Positions 19,650 through 28,989 of a stretch of DNA of 64,000 bases are shown in pieces. The DNA comes from Lactobacillus sp. YT155 (GTDB taxonomy: Bacteria > Bacillota > Bacilli > Lactobacillales > Lactobacillaceae), in the NCBI RefSeq assembly GCF_030504545.1, contig NZ_JAUKWP010000006.1:31368-95367 (forward strand), in the 5' to 3' direction. Position 1 is the stretch's first letter. Every line of letters begins with the position of its first letter. The notes beneath the pieces were generated by a model. It had not been told where the DNA came from and did not search any database. It saw nothing but the letters and a program-made list of their open reading frames with translations. The translations under genes were made by a program, and so were the position numbers.

Positions 19650-22178
19650 ATGCGTAAAAAGGGAAATTACATTAATTTGTGGGCGCTTTTAAAATACTTA
19701 TTGATATTTTTAACAGTCACCTCGCAATTTATGATGACTTATAATACCTATGTTCAAGCAAGTGAGCAAAGTATTGGCTCGTCCCAAAAAGGAAAATTAA
19801 AACCTCAAGCTAGTGACATAGCCAATGGAACTATTGGGACCTCATCTTGGCGAATTGATGATCAAGGGATTCTTTATATTGGTCCTGGGGTTATGCCTAA
19901 TTCAAATGCTAGCGATAATATGCGTCCATTTAAGGACTACGCCGATAAGATTAATAAGATTGTTATTACTGACAAGCTTGTAGCCGGTGATTTAGTTGTA
20001 ATGTTTCAAGGACTAAACAAAGTTACTACTATTGATGGCATGTTAAATCTGGATACTTCACGTGTAAGAAATATGTACGGAATGTTTCAGAATATGACAT
20101 CACTTAAAACACTTGATTTGTCTGGATTTGATACTAGTAATGTAACTAGTATGGCAAACATGTTTAGTGAGGATCGTGCCTTAACTTCCGTTGATGTAAG
20201 TAATTTTGATACTTCCAATGTTACTAATATGGCAAACATGTTCTTGAATAATCCTAGTTTAACTTCAGTTGATGTGAGTGGCTTTGATACTAGCAATGTT
20301 ACGGCATTCCAGGCAATGTTTGCTTATGATAATAGCTTAACTTCAATCGATGTTAGTAACTTCGATACCAGTAAAGCAACTTCTATGGGAAGCATGTTTC
20401 TTGGGAATGATTCATTGAAATCAGTTGATGTCAGCAATTTCGATACTAGTAACGTAACCGATTTTAGTGCAATGTTTGCCTATGATGCTTCATTAAAATC
20501 AATAGATGTAAGCAGTTTTGATACTTCAAAAGCAACCAATATGAATACGATGTTTTATTATATGAAGAAGCTAGAAACATTGGATTTGAGTGGGTTTGAT
20601 ACCAAAAACGTCACCAGCATAAATGGGATGCTTCAAAATAATAATGTTCTTAGACAATTGAAATTGGGAAAGAAATTCAAATTCCGTGACACTACCGCAA
20701 GCCTACCAGAGATTGTTAGAAATAGTGTCAATACTGGTAAATGGATTAATCTAGGTGACGGCGAAGCAGATACTCCTCGAGGTAGTAACATTTGGAGTTC
20801 AGCTGAATTGATGAAAAACTATGATGGAAGTAAGGATGCTGATACTTATGTTTGGCAGACAGTTGGTAAAAACATCACAGTTAGATATGTTGATGAATCT
20901 GGAAAAACTTTGTGTGAAGATGTTGTCTTATCCGGTAACGTTGGTGAGAATTATTCCACTGAACAAAAGAAATTTGCCGGATATGAATTTAAGGAAGTTC
21001 AAGGTGGAGAAGCTGAGGGGAAATTCTCCAACCAAGAACTGGTTATAACTTATATATATAGTAAAAAAGCGTCACAAATTAAAGTTCATAATTCCATAAT
21101 TTATACTGGTGACAGTTGGAAACCACAAGACAATTGGGATCAGACGATTGATGAAAACGATGAATCAGTCAGTTTTGAAGAATTTCAAAGAAACGGATTG
21201 ATTAAAGGGAATGTCGACACCAATAGAATCGGTGAATACAAAATACAATATCGATATCATGGCGTTACTGCTGAAGCAACAGTTACGGTTTTGCAAAACC
21301 AACAAATATTGACTGGCTCAAATCTAGTTAAATATGTTGGTGATACTCTTCCCAATGATTCAGAATTTAAAGCTTTGGCAAGGGATAAAAAAGGCCAAAC
21401 CACTGGTGTTCATTTTGATAAAACCAAGATTAATATGAACGAAGCAGGTCGATATGATGTCTTACTAACAAGTGATGATGGACAAATTAAGACAGTAACT
21501 GTTGAAGTAAAAGATAATCAACAAAAAGTAACTGGACAAGATGTGACCAAGTACGTTGGTGATAAAATGCCTGCGGATTCAGAATTCAAGGCTTCAGCCA
21601 CAGATAAGACCGGTGAAGAGGTTGCAGTTTCAATTGATAAGTCGCAAGTGAATATGACACAAGCTGGCGATTATAATGTTGAACTTAAAACAGCAGATCA
21701 CCAGACTAAGTTAGTTAAAGTACATGTAAAAGCTGACCAAAGAAAAATTCAAGCTCAAGATGTCACAATTAAAGTTGGATCTAAAATGCCAGCTGATAGT
21801 GAGTTTGCAGCTAAAGCAACAGATAAAGATGGGAAGAATCTTCTATTAACAATTGATAAGTCAAAAGTTAATGTCAATCAAATCGGGGACTACGAGGTAT
21901 TGATTAAAGCCAGTGATGGCCAGACAAAGACTGTGAAAGTTCATGTCAAAAAAGAGCAACAACAAATTGATAAGAAGTCTACTGTTATTGTTAAGTATGT
22001 AGATGAACAAGGACATGAAATTGCTAATGATGAAGTCATTAGTGGTACTGCAGGATCAAAATATACATCTGAAGCTAAAGAGATTGCTGGCTACGAATTA
22101 ATTGAGAAGCCCAGAAATCAAACGGGGATTTTAGTAGCAGATAACAAAACAATTATTTATCAAAATGTAAGAGAGTAA
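19650..22178 (+). CDS. BspA-like leucine-rich-repeat surface protein with MucBP domains, no cell-wall anchor
   Basis: An 842-residue protein. The signal peptide ends near residue 37 (YVQASEQ). About nine DUF285/BspA repeats of some 24 residues (pattern VDVSNFDTSNVTNMANMF) span residues 120-340. A MucBP-like domain covers about 407-470 (ITVRYVDESGKTL), an Ig-like domain 475-545 (VHNSIIYTGDSWKPQDNWD), three repeats of about 70 residues 550-768 (KYVGDKMPADSEF pattern), and a second MucBP 778-840. The protein ends right after this MucBP with no LPXTG, transmembrane or cell-wall-binding motif, unlike most of its class. It may be secreted, bound non-covalently, or truncated. AGGGGAA precedes ATG 19650. 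Confidence 0.87.
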   Translation: MRKKGNYINLWALLKYLLIFLTVTSQFMMTYNTYVQASEQSIGSSQKGKLKPQASDIANGTIGTSSWRIDDQGILYIGPGVMPNSNASDNMRPFKDYADKINKIVITDKLVAGDLVVMFQGLNKVTTIDGMLNLDTSRVRNMYGMFQNMTSLKTLDLSGFDTSNVTSMANMFSEDRALTSVDVSNFDTSNVTNMANMFLNNPSLTSVDVSGFDTSNVTAFQAMFAYDNSLTSIDVSNFDTSKATSMGSMFLGNDSLKSVDVSNFDTSNVTDFSAMFAYDASLKSIDVSSFDTSKATNMNTMFYYMKKLETLDLSGFDTKNVTSINGMLQNNNVLRQLKLGKKFKFRDTTASLPEIVRNSVNTGKWINLGDGEADTPRGSNIWSSAELMKNYDGSKDADTYVWQTVGKNITVRYVDESGKTLCEDVVLSGNVGENYSTEQKKFAGYEFKEVQGGEAEGKFSNQELVITYIYSKKASQIKVHNSIIYTGDSWKPQDNWDQTIDENDESVSFEEFQRNGLIKGNVDTNRIGEYKIQYRYHGVTAEATVTVLQNQQILTGSNLVKYVGDTLPNDSEFKALARDKKGQTTGVHFDKTKINMNEAGRYDVLLTSDDGQIKTVTVEVKDNQQKVTGQDVTKYVGDKMPADSEFKASATDKTGEEVAVSIDKSQVNMTQAGDYNVELKTADHQTKLVKVHVKADQRKIQAQDVTIKVGSKMPADSEFAAKATDKDGKNLLLTIDKSKVNVNQIGDYEVLIKASDGQTKTVKVHVKKEQQQIDKKSTVIVKYVDEQGHEIANDEVISGTAGSKYTSEAKEIAGYELIEKPRNQTGILVADNKTIIYQNVRE

Positions 22179-22211
22179 GAAGTGCATTAAGCATCCGGGG
22201 GGAATTGCGAA

Positions 22212-22565
22212 ATGAATCACATAAATATGGTAGATCGCTGGTTTATTCATCAGAATAAAGTCTTACGAGAACTTGAGACAATAACTGGCAAACAGGGGAT
22301 TTCTTTTTTTCAATATGAGGTATTAGTTCACTTTGTGAATGAAGAATTTAGTACAATTTCTGATCTTGGAGAAGCGTTAGAAATATCTAAGTCTTCAATG
22401 TCACGGGCGTTGAAAATATTACAATCCAAGAAACTGATAAAAAAAGTTTATGGGACTGAAGAAGATCAACGGCGAGTGGTAATTGTACCTACTGATGAAG
22501 CAAAGAAAGCAATTGAAGAAATAGAGTTGGAAATAAGTAAATTAAATATAGCCGATGAATTATAA
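22212..22565 (+). CDS. MarR family transcriptional regulator
   Basis: A 117-residue winged-helix protein. FFQYEVLVHFVN, the recognition helix region ISDLGEALEISKSSMSRALKILQ, and the wing KKVYGTEEDQRRVVIVPTDEAKK are typical of MarR. It is shorter than the usual 140-150 residues, lacking part of the outer dimerisation helices. It lies 33 bases after the BspA-like gene, behind a GGGGGGA site, and ends at a terminator, so it may close that operon or control the LPXTG gene downstream. Confidence 0.83.
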   Translation: MNHINMVDRWFIHQNKVLRELETITGKQGISFFQYEVLVHFVNEEFSTISDLGEALEISKSSMSRALKILQSKKLIKKVYGTEEDQRRVVIVPTDEAKKAIEEIELEISKLNIADEL

Positions 22566-22593
22566 AGAGTTGTGAAAAACAGCTCTTTTTTTG
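22564..22593 (+). terminator. Rho-independent terminator
   Basis: AGAG-TT-GT-GAAAA-AC-AG-CTCT followed by a T-run, directly after the MarR-type gene. Confidence 0.7.
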
Positions 22594-22747
22594 TGTTCAA
22601 ATATTCACGATTTAAAATCATACAGAAATTATATAGAGGGTGATAACTATAGGGTGTTAATATAAAATAATTTATATTATTTGATGACGAAAAATATGTC
22701 AGAAAAGCTATTATATAGGGGATTTCAAATAAGAAAATGTTAAAAAT

Positions 22748-22761
22748 GTAAGCGAAAACAC
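22748..22761 (+). promoter_or_regulatory. cre-like CcpA site upstream of the repeat-rich LPXTG gene
   Basis: TGTAAGCGAAAACA fits the catabolite-responsive element TGNAARCGNWWWCA at every position. It lies about 90 bases before the start codon. ccpA is at 53509. The rest of the 283-base spacer is very AT-rich and no clear -35/-10 pair stood out. Confidence 0.55.
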
Positions 22762-22848
22762 AAATAATTATTGCATTAAATATAAAAATAGTGATAACAT
22801 TTTAGCCGTAATTAGAGAGAAAAAATTAAAAAGTATAGAGGAGAAGAA

Positions 22849-25482
22849 ATGAAAAAAAAGACAAAAACAAATTTATTAACTTATTCCGCACTGACTTTAT
22901 TAATATCTGCCCCAGTCTTAAATAGTGTACAAGCATTTGCTAGTTCTAGTTCGAAATCAGATAATGCGAGTGCCATAAATCATCGAAAAATCGCACCTAA
23001 GAGTAATATTGCTAATAAAACGAATAAGATACCAAGTGTGACATATCCACTCCCAGATACTAATGGCGATCTCGGAAACGAAATTATGGAGAAAGGGATA
23101 AACAGGGCTAAAGATGAGCAAGAATCAGAACTACAAGAACAGTTAAGCAGTTCTGACTGGAATACAATACGAACTATGAATGTTAAATTCACGAGTTTTC
23201 AGAGTTCTCAATATGATGACGGCTTCAGGTCTGAAATTCCTTACGGAAAAATATATTTAGGAGTTATTGATGCTAAATCAAGACAAGTAATAGGGAAAAC
23301 ATTAATATATGATTCGGTAAAAGACCAAGATGGAATACCGACATCGGATGAATTGAAGGGAATGAATGAAACAGAAAGAAGTAGATATATTCTTCACCAA
23401 ATTAAACCGCTTCAAGACAATATTTATATAAAAGATCAAGAAACATATAAGCCGGATTTGTTTAAGTCACAAAATGGAAACAATCTAGGAGTTATTTATG
23501 ATGGAATGACGTCTGATTATCACGAAAACTCCACATCGTTAAAATTACTAAATATCGGGCCTGCAGATTCTTCAACAGTTGGAAATGTGAAAGATGTCGA
23601 CAGTAGTATGTTTAGTAACTACGAAGCTAAGTGGGGTGATTTGACAACATCTTATCGTTACTGGCGATTAGGAATGAATCTTGATGATAAATCAACTGGA
23701 AATCCGTATACTTTAAGTGCTGTTGCAAGCTTAAAAAACTCAAGCAACGAAATATTTACTGTTGGAAATGACACGGATTCTAGAATAACTAATCCAATTC
23801 AATTGCTAAAAGATACAATAACTGTTGAGGGTGAGAATGGGGAGGTACAAACAGTTCCTACAGACAACGCCCAAGTTAGTTGGTATAAGAAACCTGACAC
23901 AACAAAAGTAGGTACAAATAGTGCCATTTTACAACTTTCATATAATACGTCACCTGAGGGTACGCAAGGTATTACTTATCTTAGAGTGCCATATGAAGTT
24001 AAGAATCTTCAACCAGTTACGGTGAGATATATTGATGAAGAAGGAAATTCAATTCATGACGATCAAATAATCACTGGTAATTCTGAAGGAGAAGCGTACG
24101 ATGCTTCAACTCCACAATATAAACTTGATGAAATTAAATATAACAATGAAAACTATCACTTAGATATTAATAAATTACCAGATAACGCTTCGGGCATTTT
24201 TGGGGGAGACCCTATTACAGTCACATATACCTATAAGCGCAACCAAACTGCGATGGTTGTTCATAATTCTGAAATCTATGTTGGTGATGAATGGAAACCT
24301 CAAGACAATTGGGATAGTACTTTAGATATGGATGGTAACTCAGTTGATTTTGATGAAATTGAAAGAAATGGAAAAATTGAAGGTGAAGTCAATACGCTAA
24401 AACCAGGAGTCTATGAAGTCACATATTCATATCAAGATTCGTCGGCAAAAGCAATTATTATTGTGAAGCCCACTTTGAACACGCCAACAAAACCAGTAAA
24501 TCCAAATACGAACACGCCCACAAAACCAGTAAATCCTAATACGAACACGCCAACTAAACCAGTAAATCCAAAGACAAACACACCAACAAATCCAGTAAAT
24601 CCATATACGAACACGCCAACAATACCTGAAAATCCATATACGAACACGCCAACAATACCTGAAAATCCATATACGAACACGCCAACAATACCTGAAAATC
24701 CATATACGAACACGCCAACAATACCTGAAAATCCATATACGAACACGCCAACAAATCCAGTAAATCCAAATACGAACACGCCAACAAAACCAGTAAATCC
24801 AAATACTAATACACCAACAAAGCCGGTCAATCCAAATACGAACACACCAACAAAACCAGTAAATCCAAAGACAAACACACCAACAAAACCAGTAAATCCA
24901 AATACTAACACTCCAACAAAACCAGTAAATCCAAATACGAACACGCCAACAAAACCAGTCAATCCAAATACGAACACGCCAACAAAACCAGTAAATCCAA
25001 ATACGAACACACCAACAAAACCAGTAAATCCAAATACAAACACACCAACAAAACCGGTGAGTCCAAACACGAATACCCCGACAAAACCAGTTAGTCCAAA
25101 CACTAATACACCAACAAGACCGGTGAGTCCAAACACTAATACACCAACAAAACCGGTAAATCCAAATACGAATACACCAACAAAACCGGTTAGTCCAAAC
25201 ACGAATACCCCGACGAAACCAGTTAGTCCAAAAACAAACACACCGACAAAACCAGTTAGTCCAAATACTAATACGCCAACAAAGCCGGTCAATCCAAATA
25301 CTAATACACCCACTTTACCTGCAGATCCTTCGTCATCCATACCAAAGAATGATGATAATAACTCAAAGAAATCATTACCAAAAACAGGTGAAAATATCTC
25401 ACTCAGTTCAGTAATGTATTTAGGTGGAGTACTAGTTTTACTATCAGCACTATCTCTAGTGGCTAAGAAACGTATTTACTAA
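22849..25482 (+). CDS. LPXTG-anchored MucBP surface protein with 11-residue repeat stalk
   Basis: An 877-residue precursor. Signal peptide about 1-31 (SVQAFASS); an unrecognised N-terminal domain to about residue 385; MucBP-like domain about 390-460 (VTVRYIDEEGNSIHDDQIITG); Ig-like domain about 463-538 (VHNSEIYVGDEWKPQDNWD), a close relative of that in the BspA-like protein; then 26 tandem units of the type NTNTPTKPVNP (residues 542-827). The sorting signal LPKTGEN is at 843 with membrane helix and KKRIY tail. Sortase would fix it to the wall; the Pro/Thr stalk would hold the N-terminal domain outside. Binding to mucus is inferred from MucBP. AGAGGAGAAG precedes ATG 22849. Confidence 0.9.
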   Translation: MKKKTKTNLLTYSALTLLISAPVLNSVQAFASSSSKSDNASAINHRKIAPKSNIANKTNKIPSVTYPLPDTNGDLGNEIMEKGINRAKDEQESELQEQLSSSDWNTIRTMNVKFTSFQSSQYDDGFRSEIPYGKIYLGVIDAKSRQVIGKTLIYDSVKDQDGIPTSDELKGMNETERSRYILHQIKPLQDNIYIKDQETYKPDLFKSQNGNNLGVIYDGMTSDYHENSTSLKLLNIGPADSSTVGNVKDVDSSMFSNYEAKWGDLTTSYRYWRLGMNLDDKSTGNPYTLSAVASLKNSSNEIFTVGNDTDSRITNPIQLLKDTITVEGENGEVQTVPTDNAQVSWYKKPDTTKVGTNSAILQLSYNTSPEGTQGITYLRVPYEVKNLQPVTVRYIDEEGNSIHDDQIITGNSEGEAYDASTPQYKLDEIKYNNENYHLDINKLPDNASGIFGGDPITVTYTYKRNQTAMVVHNSEIYVGDEWKPQDNWDSTLDMDGNSVDFDEIERNGKIEGEVNTLKPGVYEVTYSYQDSSAKAIIIVKPTLNTPTKPVNPNTNTPTKPVNPNTNTPTKPVNPKTNTPTNPVNPYTNTPTIPENPYTNTPTIPENPYTNTPTIPENPYTNTPTIPENPYTNTPTNPVNPNTNTPTKPVNPNTNTPTKPVNPNTNTPTKPVNPKTNTPTKPVNPNTNTPTKPVNPNTNTPTKPVNPNTNTPTKPVNPNTNTPTKPVNPNTNTPTKPVSPNTNTPTKPVSPNTNTPTRPVSPNTNTPTKPVNPNTNTPTKPVSPNTNTPTKPVSPKTNTPTKPVSPNTNTPTKPVNPNTNTPTLPADPSSSIPKNDDNNSKKSLPKTGENISLSSVMYLGGVLVLLSALSLVAKKRIY
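24472..25329 (+). repeat. 26 tandem 33-bp units encoding an 11-residue Pro/Thr/Asn repeat
   Basis: The run is uninterrupted and in frame: 26 x 33 = 858 bases. Most units read NTNTPTKPVNP. Units 5-8 form a variant block (YTNTPTIPENP, four near-identical copies), and later units carry VSP in place of VNP. The array is likely to vary in length between strains through slippage or recombination. Confidence 0.95.
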
Positions 25483-25491
25483 TGCTGGAAT

Positions 25492-25527
25492 AAAAAAGAA
25501 TTAACAAAAATGTTAATTCTTTTTTTG
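25492..25527 (+). terminator. Rho-independent terminator
   Basis: AAGAATTAAC-AAAAAT-GTTAATTCTT followed by a T-run; it separates the surface island from the arc operon. Confidence 0.9.
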
Positions 25528-25574
25528 TGTCTAAAAACCTAATCATACCAACGAATACAAAGAATTGACTAGTC

Positions 25575-25598
25575 AAACTGTGAAGTAGTTCACAGTTT
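25575..25598. promoter_or_regulatory. CRP/FNR-type operator upstream of arcA
   Basis: A perfect palindrome: AAACTGTGAA (25575-25584), four bases, TTCACAGTTT (25589-25598). The core TGTGA-N6-TCACA is exactly the CRP consensus. It lies about 90 bases before arcA. The CRP/FNR-type regulator encoded at the end of the operon is the likely ligand. Confidence 0.75.
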
Positions 25599-25628
25599 CT
25601 TTGCGAGCGATTTCCAACATTAAATTTT

Positions 25629-25642
25629 TGTAAGCGTTATCT
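25629..25642 (+). promoter_or_regulatory. cre-like CcpA site upstream of arcA
   Basis: TGTAAGCGTTATCT matches the cre consensus TGNAARCGNWWWCA at all but the last base. It is 34 bases upstream of the arcA start codon, where CcpA binding would block transcription. Glucose repression of arginine catabolism is well known in lactic acid bacteria. Confidence 0.5.
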
Positions 25643-25675
25643 TAAGCTCGTAAACAAATACAAGGAGGTATCACG

Positions 25676-26911
25676 ATGACAAGTCCCATTCATGTATTTT
25701 CTGAAATTGGAAAATTGAAGACAGTAATGTTGAAACGCCCAGGTAGGGAAGTTGAAAACATTACTCCTGATATTATGTATCGTTTGTTATTTGACGATAT
25801 TCCATATTTACCAACTATTCAAAAGGAACATGATTTCTTTGCCAAAACTCTTCAAGACAATGGTATCGAAGTTGTGTATCTAGAAAACTTAGCAGCAGAA
25901 GCTATTGATGCTGGTAACGTTAAGGAAGAATTCTTAGACAAGATGCTTTCAGAATCAAATATCAAATCTGATTCAATTAGAGAAGCTTTGAGAGAATATC
26001 TTCTATCAATGGAAACATTAGACATGGTTGAAAAGATTATGGCTGGTGTCCGTACAAATGAAATTGATGTTAAATCAAAAGCCTTGATTGATTTAAGTGC
26101 AGATGATGAATATCCATTCTTTATGGACCCAATGCCTAACCTTTACTTCACTAGAGACCCTGCAGCAGCAATGGGTGATGGTCTAACAATTAACAGAATG
26201 ACATTCGAAGCTCGTCAAAGAGAATCAATGTTCATGGAAGTTATTATGGCTCACCATCCAAGATTTGGTACTGGAGAAGCTAGTGTATGGCGTGATCGTA
26301 ACCATCTAGATCGTATTGAAGGTGGGGATGAATTAATCCTTAGTGACAAAGTTCTAGCTATTGGTATTTCACAAAGAACTTCAGCACAATCAATTGAAGA
26401 ATTAGCTACTGTCTTGTTCAATGAACATTCAGGATTTGAAAAAGTTCTAGCTATTAAGATTCCTCATAACCATGCAATGATGCATTTAGATACCGTATTT
26501 ACAATGATTGACTATGACAAATTCACTATTCATCCAGGTATTCAAGGAAAAGGTGGACAAATTGATGTCTTTACCCTTGAATCAGATGGCAACAATGGTG
26601 TGAAAATTAGTCACGGAACTGACCTACAAAAAGCTCTTAGTGAAGCTCTAGGCCAACCAGAACTAACATTAATTCCTTGTGGTGGCGGTGACGCAGTTGT
26701 AGCACCAAGAGAACAATGGAATGATGGTTCAAATACTTTAGCAATTGCCCCTGGTGTGGTTGTTACATATGATCGTAACTATGTATCAAATGAAATTCTA
26801 AGAAGCCAAGGCATTAAGGTTATTGAAGTTCTATCAAGTGAATTATCACGTGGTCGTGGCGGCCCTCGTTGCATGAGTATGCCATTAGTAAGAGAAGATT
26901 TAAATAAATAA
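25676..26911 (+). CDS. arcA: Arginine deiminase
   Basis: A 411-residue cytoplasmic enzyme that hydrolyses arginine to citrulline and ammonia, the first step of the ADI pathway. The family motifs [12 protein letters not shown], the [10 protein letters not shown] region with the catalytic His, and the C-terminal [12 protein letters not shown] with the nucleophilic Cys are present. AAGGAGGT lies before ATG 25676. It is the first gene of arcABCD-arcR. The ammonia made here helps acid tolerance, and the downstream kinase yields ATP. Confidence 0.98.
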   Translation: MTSPIHVFSEIGKLKTVMLKRPGREVENITPDIMYRLLFDDIPYLPTIQKEHDFFAKTLQDNGIEVVYLENLAAEAIDAGNVKEEFLDKMLSESNIKSDSIREALREYLLSMETLDMVEKIMAGVRTNEIDVKSKALIDLSADDEYPFFMDPMPNLYFTRDPAAAMGDGLTINRMTFEARQRESMFMEVIMAHHPRFGTGEASVWRDRNHLDRIEGGDELILSDKVLAIGISQRTSAQSIEELATVLFNEHSGFEKVLAIKIPHNHAMMHLDTVFTMIDYDKFTIHPGIQGKGGQIDVFTLESDGNNGVKISHGTDLQKALSEALGQPELTLIPCGGGDAVVAPREQWNDGSNTLAIAPGVVVTYDRNYVSNEILRSQGIKVIEVLSSELSRGRGGPRCMSMPLVREDLNK

Positions 26912-26924
26912 TAGGAGCATTAAA

Positions 26925-27938
26925 ATGACAAGTATATTTCAAGGAAGAAGCTTATTAGCTGAAAAAGATTTCACCAAAGAGGAATTAGAATATTTAATCA
27001 ATTTCTCATTACACCTAAAGGATTTGAAAAAAAGAGGAATCCCTCATCACTATCTAGAAGGTAAGAACATTGCCTTACTATTCGAAAAGAACTCAACTAG
27101 AACTCGTTCAGCATTTACAACTGCTGCAATCGACCTAGGTGCTCATCCAGAATTCTTAGGAAAAGATGACATCCAATTAGGTAAGAAAGAATCAGTTGAA
27201 GATACTGGTAAAGTTTTGGGAAGCATGTTCGATGGAATTGAATTCCGTGGATTTAGTCAAAAAGTTGTTGAAGACTTGGCTAAGTATTCAGGAGTTCCAG
27301 TATGGAACGGTTTGACTGACGAATGGCATCCAACACAAATGATTGCTGACTTCATGACTGTTAAAGAAAACTTTGGCAAACTTGAAGGAATCACTTTAAC
27401 TTATGTTGGTGACGGTCGTAACAACATGGCTAACAGTTTACTTGTCACTGGCTCAATGCTCGGTGTAAATATTCATATTGTTGCTCCTGATTCACTACAA
27501 CCAACAAAAGAAGTTCAAGATCTTGCAGAAGGCTACGCTAAGAAGACTGGTAGCAAGAACATGATTACTTCAAACGTTGATGAAGGTGTTAAAGGCTCAG
27601 ATGTATTGTACACGGATGTTTGGGTATCCATGGGTGAAGAAGACAAGTTCGACGAAAGAGTTAAGATGCTTCAACCATACCAAATCAACATGGATATGGT
27701 TAAGAAAACTGGCAACGATGACATGATTATCATGCACTGTCTACCAGCATTCCATGACACAGAAACCGAATATGGTAAGAAGATCTATGACGAATTCGGA
27801 ATCAAAGAAATGGAAATCACTGATGAAGCATTCAGAAGTAAACATGCTCGTCAATTCGAGGAAGCAGAAAACAGAATGCATTCAATCAAAGCTATTATGG
27901 CTGCTACGTTGGGTAATTTATTTATTCCACATGCATAA
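26925..27938 (+). CDS. arcB: Ornithine carbamoyltransferase, catabolic
   Basis: A 337-residue enzyme. It splits citrulline with phosphate into ornithine and carbamoyl phosphate, the second ADI step. The carbamoyl-phosphate loop is [10 protein letters not shown] and the ornithine-binding loop is [15 protein letters not shown] is also conserved. It starts 13 bases after arcA with TAGGAG upstream. A strong hairpin follows before arcC, which could set lower expression of arcCD. Confidence 0.97.
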   Translation: MTSIFQGRSLLAEKDFTKEELEYLINFSLHLKDLKKRGIPHHYLEGKNIALLFEKNSTRTRSAFTTAAIDLGAHPEFLGKDDIQLGKKESVEDTGKVLGSMFDGIEFRGFSQKVVEDLAKYSGVPVWNGLTDEWHPTQMIADFMTVKENFGKLEGITLTYVGDGRNNMANSLLVTGSMLGVNIHIVAPDSLQPTKEVQDLAEGYAKKTGSKNMITSNVDEGVKGSDVLYTDVWVSMGEEDKFDERVKMLQPYQINMDMVKKTGNDDMIIMHCLPAFHDTETEYGKKIYDEFGIKEMEITDEAFRSKHARQFEEAENRMHSIKAIMAATLGNLFIPHA

Positions 27939-27951
27939 AAAATAGTTTAAA

Positions 27952-27998
27952 GAGGGGCTGGTAACAAAACTTTGTTTTGTCCCGGCCCCTTATTTTTT
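27952..27998 (+). terminator. Intercistronic terminator between arcB and arcC
   Basis: GGGGCTGG-TAACAAAAC-TTT-GTTTTGT-CCCGGCCCC followed by T-rich sequence. The stem is unusually GC-rich for this genome. No promoter was seen between it and arcC, so it is probably a partial terminator or mRNA stabiliser. Confidence 0.8.
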
Positions 27999-28015
27999 AA
28001 GAAGGAGAGAATAAA

Positions 28016-28963
28016 ATGGCTCATAGAAAAATCGTAGTTGCTCTAGGTGGAAATGCAATTCTTTCAAAAGATGCTACCGCAGATGCACAAAAAAAAGCTG
28101 TTAAAGATACAGTTAATCAATTAATCAAATTTGTTAAAAATGGTGATCAATTAATCATTTCTCACGGAAACGGACCACAAGTTGGAAATATCTTAATTCA
28201 ACAAGCTAATTCCGACTCAGAACAAACACCAGCAATGCCTTTAGATACTGCTGGAGCAATGTCACAAGGAGAAATTGGTTATTGGATGCAAAATGCTTTT
28301 AACGAAGCACTTAAGCAAGAAGGAATTGATCTTGATGTAGCAACAATCGTTACACAAACAATTGTTGATGCAAAAGATCCTGGATTCGAAAATCCAACCA
28401 AACCAATTGGACCTTTCTATACAAAAGAAGAAATGGAAAAACAACAATCACAAAATCCCGATGCTAAATTCGTTGAAGATTCTGGCCGTGGATATCGTCG
28501 TGTTGTGGCTTCACCAATTCCTACTGGTATTAAGGAAGCAAACATCATCAAACAATTAGTTGAATCAAATGTTATTACTATTTCAGCTGGTGGTGGTGGT
28601 GTTCCTGTAGTTGAAGACGGCAATAAATTAGTTGGTGTCGAAGCTGTTATTGATAAAGACTTCGCATCAGAAAAAGTTGCCGAATTAGTTGAAGCAGATA
28701 TGTTTATCATCTTGACTGCTGTTGAAAATGTTTATGTTAACTTCAATAAACCAGACCAAAAGAAATTGGACAATGTAACAGTGGCTGAACTTGAGAAATA
28801 TATTGATGAAGATCAATTCGCTAAAGGAAGTATGCTTCCAAAGATTCAAGCAGCTATCAAATATGTTAATAATCGTCCAGACAGTAAAGCAATTATTACT
28901 TCATTGGACAATGTTAAAAACCTACTTGCAAATGATGCAGGTACGATTGTTACTAAAGGTTAA
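28016..28963 (+). CDS. arcC: Carbamate kinase
   Basis: A 315-residue enzyme of the amino-acid-kinase fold. It turns carbamoyl phosphate and ADP into ATP, CO2 and ammonia, the energy-yielding step of the ADI pathway. VALGGNAIL at the N-terminus, SHGNGPQVGN, the CK-specific insertion around AKDPGFENPTKPIGPFY, SAGGGGVPVV and AVIDKDFAS are typical. AGAAGGAGAG precedes ATG 28016. It lies behind the arcB hairpin and 26 bases before arcD. Confidence 0.97.
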   Translation: MAHRKIVVALGGNAILSKDATADAQKKAVKDTVNQLIKFVKNGDQLIISHGNGPQVGNILIQQANSDSEQTPAMPLDTAGAMSQGEIGYWMQNAFNEALKQEGIDLDVATIVTQTIVDAKDPGFENPTKPIGPFYTKEEMEKQQSQNPDAKFVEDSGRGYRRVVASPIPTGIKEANIIKQLVESNVITISAGGGGVPVVEDGNKLVGVEAVIDKDFASEKVAELVEADMFIILTAVENVYVNFNKPDQKKLDNVTVAELEKYIDEDQFAKGSMLPKIQAAIKYVNNRPDSKAIITSLDNVKNLLANDAGTIVTKG

Positions 28964-28989
28964 TTTATAAATAGATTGGAGTGATAAAA

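Noticed and set aside
24472..25329. Possible CRISPR array (regular repeats)
   Set aside because: The units are contiguous, in frame, coding and have no unique spacers; no cas genes are present.
24432..25340. Long minus-strand open frame with Val/Phe/Gly-rich repeats across the tandem array
   Set aside because: It exists only because a 33-bp unit without stops on the reverse strand is repeated 26 times; it has no ribosome-binding site, and the plus strand encodes a complete LPXTG protein.
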